In this document: positions 22,790-35,848 of the stretch, one piece after another | Layout of the letters: each line of letters begins with the position of its first letter | Numbering within the stretch: the first letter of the stretch is position 1 | Assembly (NCBI GenBank): GCA_958299035.1 | Contig: CATQJL010000112.1 | Location: forward strand, 43,652,833-43,716,832 | DNA from: Cylicocyclus nassatus | Lineage: Eukaryota; Nematoda; Chromadorea; Rhabditida; Strongylidae | Length of the DNA: 64,000 bases | Direction of reading: 5' to 3' | The notes under the pieces: model-generated | What the model saw: the letters and a program-made list of their open reading frames with translations, nothing else | The model's database searches: none | Told to the model about the DNA's origin: nothing | Position numbers and translations under genes: made by a program

Positions 22790-23894
22790 CCATTCATTTC
22801 CATTCATCCTCATTCGATCATATGTTTACGATACTTGTATAAACAGCATGGTTATTCAGCGAAAAAAAAAACAGCAACATTAAAGAAAGAGGGGAGAGCA
22901 GTTTCTAACCAGACAACACTCACATCCACGTTTGTTCCAGCTGAACGCAGCATAAACATCAGAAACGAACATAACAACGAAAATAGCTGGCTAATTCAAT
23001 AATGAGGGGATGCATAGCGGATTAGAAAACCGCGCGCGTGCGGCTGCAGATGAAGGAGCGAATTTCACACCAACAACAAGTGCGAGCCGTGGAAAACACA
23101 GTGGACCAGCACATTCAACACTACGAGTGTTGATCGTGTTAACCCATTGTCGGTAGAAAGCGAGTAATGTTTGTATTGTAAGGTACAAGTCGTGCCTACC
23201 TTGATTCCTTAGGCTAAGGGGTAAAATACCATGCGAAAACATTTGCTTATTCCTAACTCGAGTAGAGGGAAAAACTAATCGTTGACTTGATTCAGTCACA
23301 TGTGCGGAAAAAGATCCATCTATTGAGTCACCTTGTTTGAGTTTCAGCAGCTAAACAAATTCGGAAGTCCATTGAGTTTTTAGCAAATGTTCGAAATTGC
23401 CAAAGCTTAGGTTGAGCTAACTTTTGTTCCTGAAGCATAGAAGGACAGCCTTCAAGTCTTGGAATTGTTGGTGACAGGGTTGCTGCTGTCAAAATTAAAG
23501 ATATTAGGATTACCCCAATCTTTCCATGAAAATGGTTCGACATTCGTAAAAGGCTCCACACAAGTGATGAGATCATGCAAGGAACCTGCTTTCCTGTACA
23601 AATAAATTAGATTCCAAAATTTTTTGATATACAATTTAGCTTTGCTGAAAAACCCAGGGATGGTGCCACCAGGTTTTTTTTTGTTGAAAAATTCGGCTGT
23701 TGGAAAGCCATTAGAGTAGCATCTTTTTTGTAGTGGGTGGCCGATATCAACCTTTTGTTCGGGAAGAAAAACATCTCTGTCCCTCGATCTCCCTTCTCCG
23801 AAAAAATATCTCAAACCCCACCGTTACATACATAGGAGTGTATACTTTCATTAGTTCCAGATGAAAGCTCTGTTTTTCACTGTGAGATTCGATG
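22790..23894. other. no supported gene
   Basis: Minus-strand frames of 102 and 120 codons (22991-23299, 23452-23814) show no recognisable domain. Nothing else is supported. Confidence 0.35.
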
Positions 23895-24115
23895 TTAACA
23901 CATTGACGACCACGCCAATTCTGAAGTTGTCTGCCTTTTGGGACCAAAGTTTTCACGGATCAGTCAACATTTTCCGGAAAAAATCAAGCATACTGCCATC
24001 TAAGGTGCGCCTAGAGTAGCTCTGTGAGATTGGCAAAATAGATAGATCTTATTTCTGCCTCTAGCGCAAGAGAAAACTCCTGAAGTGAATTCGTCCCAGG
24101 ATAGTCGTCATTTCA
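23895..24115. mobile_element. partial TTAA-CACATTGACGAC element
   Basis: Starts TTAACACATTGACGACCACG and matches 35129-35432 block by block (TTGTCTGCC, GGGACCAA, AAGCATACTGCCAT, AGAGAAAACT). The right inverted end seen in the 35 kb copy is not visible, so it is truncated or decayed. A piggyBac-like origin is inferred from the TTAA-CAC..TTGAC end. Confidence 0.65.
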
Positions 24116-25059
24116 CTAGGCCAAGAACAGAAAAGCTACAGTAGTACTTACAGTAGCTACATAGTGTAGTAATACGAGATGACATGCATTGACTAATTGG
24201 GACAAAACGTTATTCTAAAAATGGTACATTCTATTGGACACTGTAAGACTGCGTTAAATTTGAATTTCAGCTGAAATTTGAAAGGCTATAGACGCTCGAA
24301 ATGGGCATTTCCTATATTTTGTGTTGTTGAGGGCTATGATGCTTGTTGTACATTTCTAAATCAACGAGTGATATCTCAATGAATAGATAAAATCATCAAC
24401 GGAGGTTGAAGATGAAATGAAAATTCGAATGATTAATGATTGCACGCTAACTTGCACCGTGATCCAACCTACGCAATGTGTACTTTCTGAATAAAACACT
24501 TCATTAGTGTTTGTAGCGGCATGCTACCTATGTTCTTGCAAAATGCGCTTACTCCTACGAATCAGCAGTTACAAACCAGAATGTGCGATGTAAAAAAGTT
24601 TAGCGTATTCTGTCGATACAACGAGTCGTAGAGAAAAGGTTCTCACTACTAAATGTATTCATTGTTTGTGAGTAACGGCGACGTGTTGGACGTATGAAAG
24701 TGACAGGCATAATGCTAGGTTAAGTCAGCCAGAAGCTGTGTATTGCTTGGGGGCTTGGTCAACGTGTGTACGAATAATCGAGCTCCATATGCTCAGTTAT
24801 ATGATTCTAGAGTACGATTGCACATGAGTTACATCTGATTCAGTTTCTCAAACCACTATAAAGAGTAAATGCGATTAGTCTTCGTAAACAAAATGATCAG
24901 GAACTATATCCGCAAAGGATCCATTGACGAAATCAAACTCAAATCTCAGAACTGTCAAAATTAAAAAATAGAAATGCTCACTATTGAAATACTCACGGTA
25001 TTTCAAATATAATATGTTTTTTTGTTTGTTTGTTGCTAATTGTTCTGTGTGATGCTTCG
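24116..25059. other. no supported gene
   Basis: No reading frame of note and no inverted or tandem repeat seen. Confidence 0.4.
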
Positions 25060-25118
25060 TTTTTTTTGTTTAGTTAGGCACGCCTTGTGCGTATCAAATA
25101 AATAAATAAATAAATGTA
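25060..25118 (+). repeat. possible non-LTR retroposon 3' tail
   Basis: A small stem-loop (GGCACGCCTTGTGCG) is followed at once by AAATAAATAAATAAATAAAT. Short hairpin plus AT-rich microsatellite tail is the usual 3' end of some LINEs and SINEs. No upstream retroposon body is recognisable. Confidence 0.4.
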
Positions 25119-25821
25119 ATGTAAAGTTAGCTCAGAACTGACTTGGTAAATGATAATTGTGCTCTCCAGAAAAATATGCAAATCTCATTTGAATAATTAA
25201 TTACTAATTACTTAATTATGGGTAACAAGCCACTAACTCTCACTGTACTTCCAAGCATAACATCTTTTATATTGTTCTGCAGATAAGAAAAGCTTGGAGG
25301 GTAGAATTTTTCCGATTGAATTTATTGAGAGTTCAATATTCACTTTTGCAGAATAAATGAAAAATTTAGAGAGAACAGATCGGAATTTACTGTTGATGGT
25401 AAAGCAAAGCCAAATTCGTTGTTCCTTCAATTCGACAGATCTATAACTGGTAACAAACGAATCTTATCTCTCTAGATGTTTCGAATTCAACTTCGAGTTT
25501 AAATCAGAAATCACATATTAAGACAGAGAGCATTTTCCAAATTTGGCAAAGAAAGTAATATTCGGATTATTGTACAAGCTGGGGATCTTGGATTGGCAAA
25601 CCAATCATTGTTTGTCAGAGCTATAAGAAGAGGTACATCTTTTTTTATTCTACGTTGCCAATGAGAGATTAGAAATCCCAGAACATTTGGCAATAAAGGA
25701 AAAACTTGAGTAAAAATAAATGTGAAGGTATTTTTAGCAAAGAGACCTGCTGGATAGCCACGATAGATTACGAATGCGAAGTAAATGTCTAAATGTCAGG
25801 TTGGACACTAAGTTCTGCAAC
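25119..25821. other. possible 3' flank of the 25.8 kb minus-strand ORF
   Basis: Short minus-strand frames only. A TTTATT at about 25638 would read AATAAA on the minus strand, downstream of the candidate ORF. Confidence 0.3.
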
Positions 25822-26019
25822 TCATTCAACAAGTTTCTTCTCTCTCAACATGGCGCACTCAAATTTCGCCATTGTGTGGGCCATGACGTAAGCTACAAGC
25901 TCTGCTGCTGTTCTGCCAAATTTTGACGTCGCAATGGGCGTTACGATTGATATGGTTAAAAGGGTCAAAATTATAAAACGGATTTGGCTGAAACTCAGTA
26001 TAGAGGGGTTATCCGACAT
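25822..26019 (-). CDS. candidate small secreted or membrane peptide, or terminal exon
   Basis: A minus-strand frame of 65 codons from ATG to TGA. An 18-residue hydrophobic run (FIILTLLTISIVTPIATS) follows a basic residue and resembles a signal peptide. The remaining 33 residues (GRTAAELVAYVMAHTMAKF then ECAMLREKKLVE) look like an amphipathic helix with one Cys. Within it, a TTTCAG at 25988-25993 (minus sense) could be an acceptor, making 25822-25987 the last exon of a larger gene. I recognise no family. It lies in one of the least repeat-rich parts of the window. Moderately protein-like; chance cannot be excluded. Confidence 0.35.
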   Translation of the reverse strand: MSDNPSILSFSQIRFIILTLLTISIVTPIATSKFGRTAAELVAYVMAHTMAKFECAMLREKKLVE

Positions 26020-27285
26020 GCTGACTGCGAAAACGATAGCGAAGTTGCATGACAAGGGTTTTTTGTAAGATTACTGTAGGTTTACGACATAGGGTCTCAT
26101 CTTGAACAAGGAAAGAGGCGTTGATTCGACAAATGAATATGATATTCGTGTGTAGCAGCTCAATTAAGCACAAAATGAGAAGATTCCGCGAATTTTGAGG
26201 TTCCGACCCTCTAGTCATTGACGGTTCTCTCCAAGCGCGTTGTATACAGGATTGTTCAGCTTTATAAAGGCGCCAAATTTTGACATGCCTCTAAATTTTG
26301 ATTGATTTCTAGCAACACTTATGCACAATCTCGGATTATTGCGCATGCTCTAGTCTGCTAACGTCTTCATTTTAGCTTATAACCCCAAAAATTCTCAAAA
26401 TTAACTAGTTTTCGAAAAATGCTTGGATTTTTCCAAATCTCGTTCAAAATCAGAACATTTTGTCCGCATTTGTAGCACACACTAGGCTCTAAATATTATT
26501 AAAGTTTGAGTGCGCCACATCTAAAGAGAGTAAAGTTGTGAAAGAAGAGGCAAAACTTAGTATCCAGCCTAATAGTTGCCGTTTTGCCAACTTTGTGTAA
26601 ATGCACCTCTTTTGAATACTGCTGTGCAGTAATTTGGCAGTAGGAACACCATTATCAACAAAATAAAAGCAGATAACAACAAAACCCTTGTACAAAAATT
26701 TGCATAAATTGAAAAAAAAAACTTATATTACACCAAGCAATTGATGAACTTTGAGAAAATAGTACACACAAAACCGGTCATATGAGAATGTAGAGCCAAC
26801 GGCAAAGTAAGTGCGGGTTGAGAGATTTTACTGCTGGTTGCAAGGGTCGAGACTAATGAACCGAAGAGCCGGCGACAACAATGACTAGCCAGGCGAGAAA
26901 ACATCTCCAGTGTGGATTAAACCCACCGCCGCAGCCGTCCATTACCTGATACGCGAAATGATTGTGTGAGCAAAGAGCAGAAGCGCGAAATAGGTTCTTT
27001 AGAGGTGATGAACCTAGGACATTCTCTGGGGGGAATTCATAGGAAGTATAAGACGAGGCAAAGTGAGCAAGAAAAAGACAATATGTGCATATGCAGTGCA
27101 TAGGAGACGTTTGTAAACACAGATATTTATTGAGGATATAAGCGCAGTGGGAGCCTCTAGTTGGATGCTTTCGCTAATTGTCATGGAGCAAGTTCTATTT
27201 AGAGTCCGAACACTTCTGTTCGATAGCGCTGATCTCTTCTCACACAAACTCTTTTCTTCATCGTTCTATTCTAATCATTCATGCC
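26020..27285. other. no supported gene
   Basis: The minus frame at 26853-27101 ends in a short hydrophobic stretch (CFLAWLVIVVAGSSVH) just before its stop. Weak evidence for a first coding exon. Confidence 0.3.
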
Positions 27286-27288
27286 TTA

Positions 27289-27499
27289 GGGGCCGGGCAT
27301 ACTTCACGCAATTTGGCGCTATTCCAACTGTCCGTAACTAATGTAAGCACATTTTGAATATACAGAAGATAGGGCATTTTATCAATCCGCGTAGGTTATA
27401 GATATTATGCATGTGCAGTTTGCTAGTGTTGGATTTGAAGACTTCTGGCAAATTGCCAAATCGCGTCGCAACTGAAATCGCGTGAAGTATGCCCGGCCC
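27289..27499. mobile_element. Harbinger-type MITE, copy 2
   Basis: The ends GGGGCCGGGCATACTTCACG and CGTGAAGTATGCCCGGCCC are inverted, with TTA at 27286-27288 and 27500-27502. The same family as 22012-22213 and especially 37284-37512, which shares GCCAAATCGCGTCGC and TGCACATGCA. Confidence 0.9.
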
Positions 27500-27505
27500 T
27501 TAGGC

Positions 27506-27645
27506 TCCGTTTAGAGTTGCCTGTGCCAGCGCTGTGCCAGCTTCGTACCGTTAAGTCGTTCGATCAATGCGGAGTGCGTGGTCATGAGTTTCCGTAAGGA
27601 GCTAACACGGCGCTGGTACGGTGCTGGCACACGGACAATTTTGCA
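27506..27645. repeat. imperfect inverted repeat, possibly another MITE
   Basis: GTGCCAGCGCTGTGCCAGC at the left faces GCTGGTACGGTGCTGGCAC at the right. It abuts the right target duplication of the preceding Harbinger-type MITE. Its own boundaries are unclear. Confidence 0.5.
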
Positions 27646-29640
27646 GATAGCTTCACATACCCAATGAATAACGTCATTATTTCTCGTTTGTATGCCATTC
27701 TCATGAGGCATAAAAACGAGAAGTAATGACTTTATGCATTTTTTTTGAGTAAAACGCTCAGAAGTGTGATCTCGCCGCCTTTTTTAGCCGCTCCCGTTCA
27801 CTGCTGCGTTTGATTTTAGAATGATAGAGTTTGCAAGGAGATTGATATAATACATAGATATGTTTACCACCAAAAAATACCATGCATCAGTTTCAAAGTG
27901 GGGAAGTTGCCTCAAATGTAGGTGTAGAGAAATTGTATGAAGGTTGTACCTTACAGTTCTGTAGAACCTTGATTCTACCCAAATCAGTTACAATGGCTCG
28001 TGCTAGCGCCTAATCATAACTGTTCGCCCACTTCCATCAAGTCGTCACCATTTTGGTTTGATAAAACTTAGCCGTCACACTGTAGGACCTCTACAAGGCC
28101 CTATAGTCTGTTGTTAACATCGAATGACTGCGACATTCTCTGTCTTCAATTTTCATGTTTTTTTTTTCACTCACCATGGAAGTGTTCTTAGGAATCTTGT
28201 GCTTTTCCCCAGTATTTCAAGTACCAAGCGTTAAAAATCCATTTCTAACCGACAGGTGGGAAGCTTTGAAGATGAACATTGTTGCGATTACGGAATCTAG
28301 ATCAGAAAACACTTTGTCCACATCTGCATAGCTCTGTCACTGCTACTGAGTTTGTAGATATGTTTATGTGAAAACAATCACACATAACACGAGCACGGAA
28401 ACATCCGCTAAATGATGTCCTAAAACCTGTTTTTGGAAGTTTTTAGACTTACTAGCAAGACAAAATCTAAAAAATGATAAGACTATGGAAAACCTTCTCA
28501 TAGAAAATCATGAGTGCCTCCATTCAACAATTCCTCTTCGTCTTACACAAAGTAAAAATAAATTTTGGAAAAACACAACAACTACGAGTTTATGTTTCTT
28601 GTGTTGCTAAGCATAATAAAAGCATAAAATTTTCCATAGAAACGTTTGCTATGCCTAGCATTACATATTTTACGAGTAATTGTACTCTATATATCTAGCA
28701 TAAGTGCAATTGCCATGACGACTGGAAATTGCACGTTCAGTTTTCTATGTTGCAAATTTATGGTGGGTGAAGGGAGGAGGGAAATTTGCAGGGGAATGTT
28801 TTTCTGAAATACTTTCATAGAATAAGATAATTTCTAATTTGAAAAATGTTGCCCAGTTTTTTTCAGTTGGAGATAGCCGATTTACAATAGTCTTTGGAAT
28901 AATTTCATTTGTTGATTATTTGCAAAACAAAATCTTCACCCATTTCTTGTTATATATCTCTCTTAGATAGAAGAATTGAAATGTTTGAAATGTAGACCGA
29001 CAACCTTAAATTACTGACTGAAGCATTTTTATTCGTTTTGCTGCCATAAATTTACTTCAAACTACTGCCGGATATTTGTACTAAAAAAGTGAAGCTCTTG
29101 TTCAAAAAAATGCGGACAGAATATCGAAGTAGTTTATTATTCTAGCACTAAAAACACGATAGACTAGCGCCACCTAATTGTTTCCCATTGCTCACATCGC
29201 TATCGAGTCTTTTTGCCCAAATATAAGTAGTAATCAAAATTTCATTTGTTGATTGAATATTTATTCGACAACACTGAAATTCATTAGCTGGCTGTGGTGT
29301 GTGACTGCCATATCAAATGCTAATTCTAGTAAACTATACCCTAGGAGAAGATGGAATTTGGTAGAGTTTAGGTGAGGGAAATTAGCTGCATGCTCATGAA
29401 CAGGTTCGAAACATGCGTAAGTATCTTCCCACTTTTGAACTAATCGTGACAGAATTATTGAAGTTTTTAACCAACTACAACTTACACGCTCAAGGAAACT
29501 TCAGGTGTCACCGCCCTCACAGAAGCTTATCGTATTTTAACTAAGCCATTGTCAAGCGACAGTTCAAATTCATTCGCAATAAAGAAATGCAGTCTTGACC
29601 AACCAGTGTCCTCAGTCACTGTGCTGGGCGAGAGTTTGAG
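27646..29640. other. no supported gene
   Basis: Short frames only (for example 28510-28698 plus); no repeat structure stood out. Confidence 0.4.
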
Positions 29641-29645
29641 ATATA

Positions 29646-30560
29646 TTAGGTTGTAAAGAAAGTTCTCGGGCACTTGCGAAAATTTTTTCAAATCGCTGTA
29701 ACCTCGAGCAGATTGATTCTTTTTTGAAGCTGCAAACTTCATTGCAAAGACAATTTTGTCCACAACGTATATTTGTCTTGCTGGATTCTCAGCACCTCAA
29801 TGCGGTCTGCCAGCATGCGCAGAAGGGAAAAAGGTCATTGCAAAAAGTGGCCTATTTGTGCAGGATTATCTCAGGCATGATGAGAGCTGGAAAGCCCAGA
29901 TGCTGCAGTCATATAGAGGTCTGCTGGGGCTGTTATTAGGACCATTCATGTCTTTGAAGGACCAACTGCAAAAAATTTTCCCCAGAAAGTTTGAAAAATC
30001 GACCACTTTTTGCCTCCAAAAATGCACCATTTTTCGAGTAGGTTGCTTCGAAATCTTCTCTTTTTGCATAGAGTAGACCAAAACGTTTGATTACTGCGAA
30101 CATTGCAGGGGTAATGCCTTATACATCCTTTGGACCCATTACCCAGGCGTGGCGATCCGCGCAGAAGCGACGCCAGCTGCGAAAAGAGTTGCAGTCAGAG
30201 GCAAGTAATGACAGCTTGTAATTTCTGAGCGCAAATCGCAAAACTCGAGTGCACCTGCGGGTCAGAAGTTAACAGGCTTCTCAATCACAATACTCATGAT
30301 TTGGACGAAACTGAACTGCACAAAAAAATGGCAGTAGGAAGAAACTGTGAAATTTTTGTGGTTGGAAAGATTGCTCTTCTTGACGTGCAGATCAAAACGT
30401 CTTGGCATCGATAACAGAAAGCTTGTTGAAAACTTAGGCTTCCCTCTACTGAACAGTATAAAAAACTTGGTGTCAAAGTCCGACCGCGTCCAAAGCGTTG
30501 AAAAAATGCGTTTGAAAATGAAAATTCTAAAAGTGCCCGGGAACTTTCTTTACAACCTTA
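29646..30560. mobile_element. non-autonomous mariner-type element (915 bp)
   Basis: The left end TTAGGTTGTAAAGAAAGTTC and right end GAACTTTCTTTACAACCTTA are inverted over about 45 bp, with TA at 29644-29645 and 30561-30562. The interior includes a GC-rich patch near 30130-30200 and reading frames up to 106 codons with no visible transposase motif. Confidence 0.85.
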
Positions 30561-30562
30561 TA

Positions 30563-32095
30563 GTTTCTCGGCCATGAATGAAGTATAAAACAGTCGCTCG
30601 GGCAAGGCTTACCTAGGCTCACCTTGGCTTACCTTTCAATCGGTATTCACATAAGATGCATTCGATTTGATTGGCAATTTATCCTCTGCAACCAATAACG
30701 CGTACTCTTGGATAGGGCTAGATGTTTTTTCTAGAGAAGTGTCGCTTCCCACAAAGCTTAAATTGCGCTCAATTACGCTACGTGGAAGCCAAAGCTTCGA
30801 AGCCAAGCAGCTAGAGCTTATTCATTGCACTCGCTGAGCAACCTATAGTAAGCAAAAATCTGGAACGATTGGTGGAATCTGACCTCCTACTGTGTCCAAA
30901 CGGGCATTCCATATAGATATCAGAAGCGCAGCGCCGAGCTGGGTGGAAGGTGTCCTTGGATTGAGGATTCGGCCATCCTCAAGCGAGATATGGTCACGCT
31001 ACGATGATGTTCCATGAATTAGGCGACTGTGCGTCTTTTTTTTCACAAATTACCAGCGGTATTGGTTAGAAACCAATAACCATAAGCAAACAAGAGTGGA
31101 GATCTTGAGAGGATATGAGAAAATTTAGCGGATAATTACAATGATTGGAGTTACATGGTCAAAGTTGGGAGGTAAAATTCCTGAAACCAACAAGTCTTGA
31201 TTCTTCCTTGGCCTTTTTCATTTTATCTCGATTATTTTTCCCAAGGAATTCTCATATGGCTTCATCCAGGGTAACCTACACGTCATCAAATAGCTTCAAA
31301 CTGTCAGAAGCCACCTAACAGGAGTGTTTTTCAAAAGCAAGGACTCCTAAAAAGTTGGAAACGCGGAAGTTTCTAGAAGTTCAGCAAAGTTCAGCATATG
31401 AACTTCATATGGAGTTCCGCATAGTAACGTGGACTTTGGTGATTATATTCAATGAAGGAAATGAGTGAAGTGAGCGCAGAATGACAATGAGAGGAGAAGT
31501 AGCGCATAGGAAAGTTTTTGAGCAATGCAGCACGATTAGTATTCATGGCAGTCGCCCGAGTCCGAGGCCGTCGATCCTTGTCCCTCAGAAAGTAGTCGAA
31601 AAGTGGAGTGTTGTCAACATCAAAGCACATCTACATGCTAAACGGAAGGACATCCCCAATCACCAAGCTAATCTGCAAAGTATTTAAGAGTAGAGATCAA
31701 AGCTGAAATGAACGAACTTGTTCAAAATATGGTTCGCTTTAAAAAAAAACATGTTGGCTTCAAAGGTTTGCAGAAATAGGGTGTTGAAAGATTAGTGTAA
31801 CAGCAAGAAAAAGATTACATTTTTTACTGAGCTAATAAGATTGTGCTGGAGCCAGAGATTAGGAGAATTTATACATGGGTTTCTTATGTTGGAGCTGTTT
31901 AAATCTTAGCTAAGCCCTTAGCTGAGCTAACTGTGGACCCAAGCCCAGACCATCATTTTTTGAGCGGACCAGTCAGCGCTTTCGACTACGGTGGAAAGTA
32001 CGGTAAAGGTTGAAGTTTGGAGCTAAATTTGGTCACGATCAAATCACACGAGTTACTGCTCTGGTCAATGACTCGATCAATGCCCAGCCACTTTA
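30563..32095. other. no supported gene
   Basis: No convincing coding or repeat signal. Short imperfect copies of GGCTTACCT appear near 30605-30635. Confidence 0.4.
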
Positions 32096-32097
32096 TA

Positions 32098-32774
32098 CAG
32101 GGTGTCCCAAAAGTATGTATACACTGTTTGATCGTTAGTATCTCTCTTTCCAAGGAGTCTTTTACCTAGCTCAAAGTACCAATCTGTAGAGCTGGCTTTA
32201 ACTTAGATTTACAGTATGCAGCAGACCACCGATCGCTCTTCGATACTGTAGGATCAATGGTGGAACCTCCGGCTTACAGAGTCATTGTGGATTAGTCATA
32301 TTTCAAAAGTAGTTTCCGGAAATTCTGAAAAGTGGTGTGCCAGGGAATTTACGCGCACTGATTTCATTACTCAACTTTCTAGAAGTTTGTAAAGCTTTTC
32401 AAAGGGTGTGATTGCAATTTTAGGGATCATCGTAAAAACAGCTATTGCGTAGGGGGCATAAGTCACGAAGGAGGCATCGAGGTAAAATACAAAGTTCAAA
32501 TTCGGTTTTAGCGACTCTAATTAGCCTATTGTAAGAGTTTGCAGATTGTTTGGTTTGCTTTTTAGGGCGAAGTAGAGCTCTTAATGGCTCAAAATCCTTC
32601 TTGAAGTTCCTACCGTAATCCTACAGTAATAAATGAAGATAATTGATTCGCTCCATACTGTAAATCTAAGTTGAAGCCCACTCTACAAAAAGGTACCTGA
32701 AGGCAGGCAAAAGACTTCTAAAGAACAGAGATATTGATGATCAGACAGTGTATACCTACTTTTGGGACACCCTG
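32098..32774. mobile_element. complete mariner-type MITE (CAGGGTGTCCCAAAAGTA ends)
   Basis: CAGGGTGTCCCAAAAGTATG and CTACTTTTGGGACACCCTG are inverted, followed inward by TATACACTGT / ACAGTGTATA, with TA at 32096-32097 and 32775-32776. Further in, GCTTTAACTTAGATTTACAG faces CTGTAAATCTAAGTTGAAGC, so the arms extend more than 150 bp. 677 bp, non-coding. Truncated relatives lie at 8766 and 14860. Confidence 0.9.
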
Positions 32775-32776
32775 TA

Positions 32777-35128
32777 CTCAAGATACCCACGTGCTCAGAT
32801 TTTCTTGGGTACTTCAAAAACTGAAGCATCAAGAATTAAGATGTAACATAAGGTTACATTCTCTTCGTCTTCCTCTGGAACTTTAAAAGCTTCGGCAAAG
32901 TATCTTCACTGGGGTTAAGTGAGTGGACAAAGGGAAATTTATTGACATTCATCGGCATCACTTTCAACTTCACGACGCTAGTCACAGTAGATATAAAGGC
33001 AATTTTGTAAAGCCACTCTAACCTTCTTCTCCACTAAGTTGCAGCCCTTCTTTTCCATTTTCTAGATTTGTTTATGGAATTTCAAGAACCTAGGTATTGA
33101 TTCGATGGCAGTTTGGAAGTTCAAGCTATCAGTAACCCAAACTGAAATTAAAGGTTCGATAAAATCTTTGAAAATGGAAAAAATTTGAAGAAGGTCAAGT
33201 TTACGGTCAAGTCACTATGACTTATGTTGGGATCTGAAAGCAAAGCACAGCAATAAATGACCCTTCCCACGAGTTATGCATGTGCATATTGCCCCTCTCC
33301 CCCACCCACTCGAGAATTCACAGAAAAATAGGAATGATGGACTATTATGTAAGTAATATGTAAGTGATGTATGATCTACAAAAAATGACTTGTGAGTTGA
33401 CGATGGTTGTCAAGTGACACTTTCTGCAACAGATGGCGGGAGCAGCACATTGCAGCTCAATTTTGAAGAAGAACTTTGCAGCATTAGTATCAAAAAGTAT
33501 GTACATATACATACATTCTGGGGAAACAATTTGTAGACTCAGGTTAGTAAGGTAAGACTAGAAAGTGACTGATTCGGAAATGAACAAGAGACTGAGTTTT
33601 ATAAGGAAGCATGTGGGAAATCACAAAAGGAGGAAATAGCAAGAGTTTATCAAACATTTGATGATTTCGACTTCTTATTTCATCAAGCTTCTTTCTCACT
33701 AAGGATTGTTGTGCTCCTGATGTGCACGTGCTCTTGTAAACTCCAGTAATCGCCAGAAGATTCAGCCAGATTCAGATTTCTTGGACTAAGATTCAGCTAT
33801 AGCTTTCAAATCCACGCAATGTCCTGACAGAGTGTTTAAGCACGGTGTTGAGTGATTGTTTTCTTATAGGTTCAAAGGCAACATCCGTTCACATGAAAAT
33901 TGTAAGATATCCTGTGCTATTGTAAGATATCCTGTGTCCGTCCTTCCTTACAAACATTCTCTTGCTTTCCCACTATCGACTTATCAATGGTTTTATACGT
34001 ATCGGTGTTACATCGGCTTCATACAAAGTTCAAGCGGCAAGCAGTCTAAAAAATGATCTCAGCACCCTAGGTTACATGGCTGTTGCGACTGTCACCAAAT
34101 ACTGATTCTGGACTAGCTTATAGAAAGAAACACTTTTATAGTCATTTATAGTCAGTTCATCACACGCAGAAAAAAAACGCCACTGCGGAGGCTGTCGTCA
34201 GTGGCGTTCTCTCTCACAATCATACCAAACGCACTTTCATTCCTTTCTCTCAAACAAGAACAATCTTGGTCGGACGTGGCAGTGTTTGCGTGCGATGAGT
34301 CAATGTTAGGTTGGAAAAAAAGAATGTCTTTTTTACAGCAGAGCAACAGAACGAATCCGAAAAAATATAAGAAAATCATTTGATAGAGCAAAGCAAGCTC
34401 TACAAGGTGACATCTGAACATTGGTTATGGTTTAACTGAAGTTTAAAGCCAAAACATAAGAGCAACTCATAATGCCAAAAATCGGATTTTCGCCCCAAAA
34501 AAATCCCACGAAACTCTCACTTGCTCCAGCATGTAGCGGACACTTGCACTTATCCGTTTGGGCATTGCCATTTTTTTTGCGGTTAGAGGTTCAAAAAAGT
34601 AAAAAACGAAAAATGGCAAAGTCTTCCCTTAGTAGCCCTGAGCTCCGCCCATATACGATGAAGTCTTACGGGATTCTCGCACATGATTGTGAACACCTAG
34701 GCGAAGCACCAGCCAGAAAGGTCCGGGTTCGAGATATTGTAATGTAATGTTAGGTAGGTATAGTAGATGGAGCCAACACGTAGACTTTACGATTCTTCGC
34801 AGAATGATGCTGTTTCTGAGCATTTGAGTGTATATGCACGAGAATTACGGCGGGCAAGAGACTGATGTTAGCCCATCAAAGAATATCGACTTTATTGATT
34901 TTATAGATTTTTTACATTGTTCATCCCAAAAAGCTGAAATCTTACATATATAGGTTTTGTAGCATGCTGATTACGAAAGTGTTAGGTTCAAGTTTTGGTA
35001 CTGCCCTCTTACATCCGTTTTTTAATTTTTATGAAAATTCCACCGTAGCCTCACTGTGGGCAGTAGTGAACGAGATGGATACACTAGTGGTGATCAGTAC
35101 GTGAAATAACCGCAAAACAACTCTTTTT
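32777..35128. other. no supported gene
   Basis: Reading frames at 34152-34421 (minus) and 34472-34747 (plus) lack recognisable domains. A 20 bp unit (ATTGTAAGATATCCTGTGCT) is present twice in tandem at about 33898-33938. Confidence 0.4.
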
Positions 35129-35432
35129 TTAGCACATTGACGACAACTCAAATTTTTGATTGTCTGCCTCCTGAGACCAAGACTTTTCAGGAAGTAGGCA
35201 TTCTTTGAATAAGATCACGCATACTGCCATTAACAGTATACCTACAGCAACTGTGGGAGGCTGATAAAGAAGATAGAGGTCATCTCTAAATTCACAGCAA
35301 AAGAAAACTTTCGGAATGAGTTTGTACTAGGATAGTAGTAATTTTAACGAAGTTTGAGCCTTGACACACCATGTGTGTCAAGTGGTCCCATGTGGTAGTC
35401 ATTGCTTGACAAGACGGTCGTCAATGTGTTAA
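35129..35432. mobile_element. TTAA-CACATTGACGAC MITE, complete
   Basis: The left end TTAGCACATTGACGAC and right end GTCGTCAATGTGTTAA are inverted, so the target is TTAA (one end mutated to TTAG). An inner hairpin, TTGACACACCATGTGTGTCAA, sits at about 35373. The TTAA target and end sequence suggest a piggyBac-like MITE. Confidence 0.8.
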
Positions 35433-35533
35433 TGAAAACCCATAACGTTGGGTTGCTACAGATCTACAGTAGTCTTACAGTACAATGCCAAAAACTGAAA
35501 TAAACCATATTTTGATATTCGGCGCCTTATTCT

Positions 35534-35848
35534 CGAAAACGCGTTTGATTTTCAAAAAGACTGCCATTTCGGACAATACGACCCATGGTGGGTCGTAATA
35601 AATAAATAATAAAGGGTTACTATTAAGCCTGTTTCGCCTCTACCCCTATACAGGAATACAATAAGTGATAACCACTCCCGAGGCTCTTCAGTAGAGAAGA
35701 GTGGTTAACTAACAATAGTGGTATACTGCTGGAAATTTATACCAGTTTGGTAGGGCAAAAGATCACAAGATCAACAATGATAACAAAGTTTGACAAAGCA
35801 ATAAAGACTGTGATCCGAAATGGCAGTGATTGAAAACCGGCCTTTTCG
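35534..35848. mobile_element. inverted-repeat element with internal hairpins
   Basis: Outer arms CGAAAA..CTGCCATTTCGGA (35534-35571) and TCCGAAATGGCAG..TTTTCG (35814-35848) pair. Inside are a hairpin ACGACCCATGGTGGGTCGT followed by AATAAATAAATAATAAA, and an inverted pair AACCACTC/GAGTGGTT (35668-35707). No clean target duplication found. Confidence 0.6.

Noticed and set aside
34672..34745. GGGTTCGAGAT resembling a tRNA B box
   Set aside because: No A box or cloverleaf stems upstream at the proper distance.
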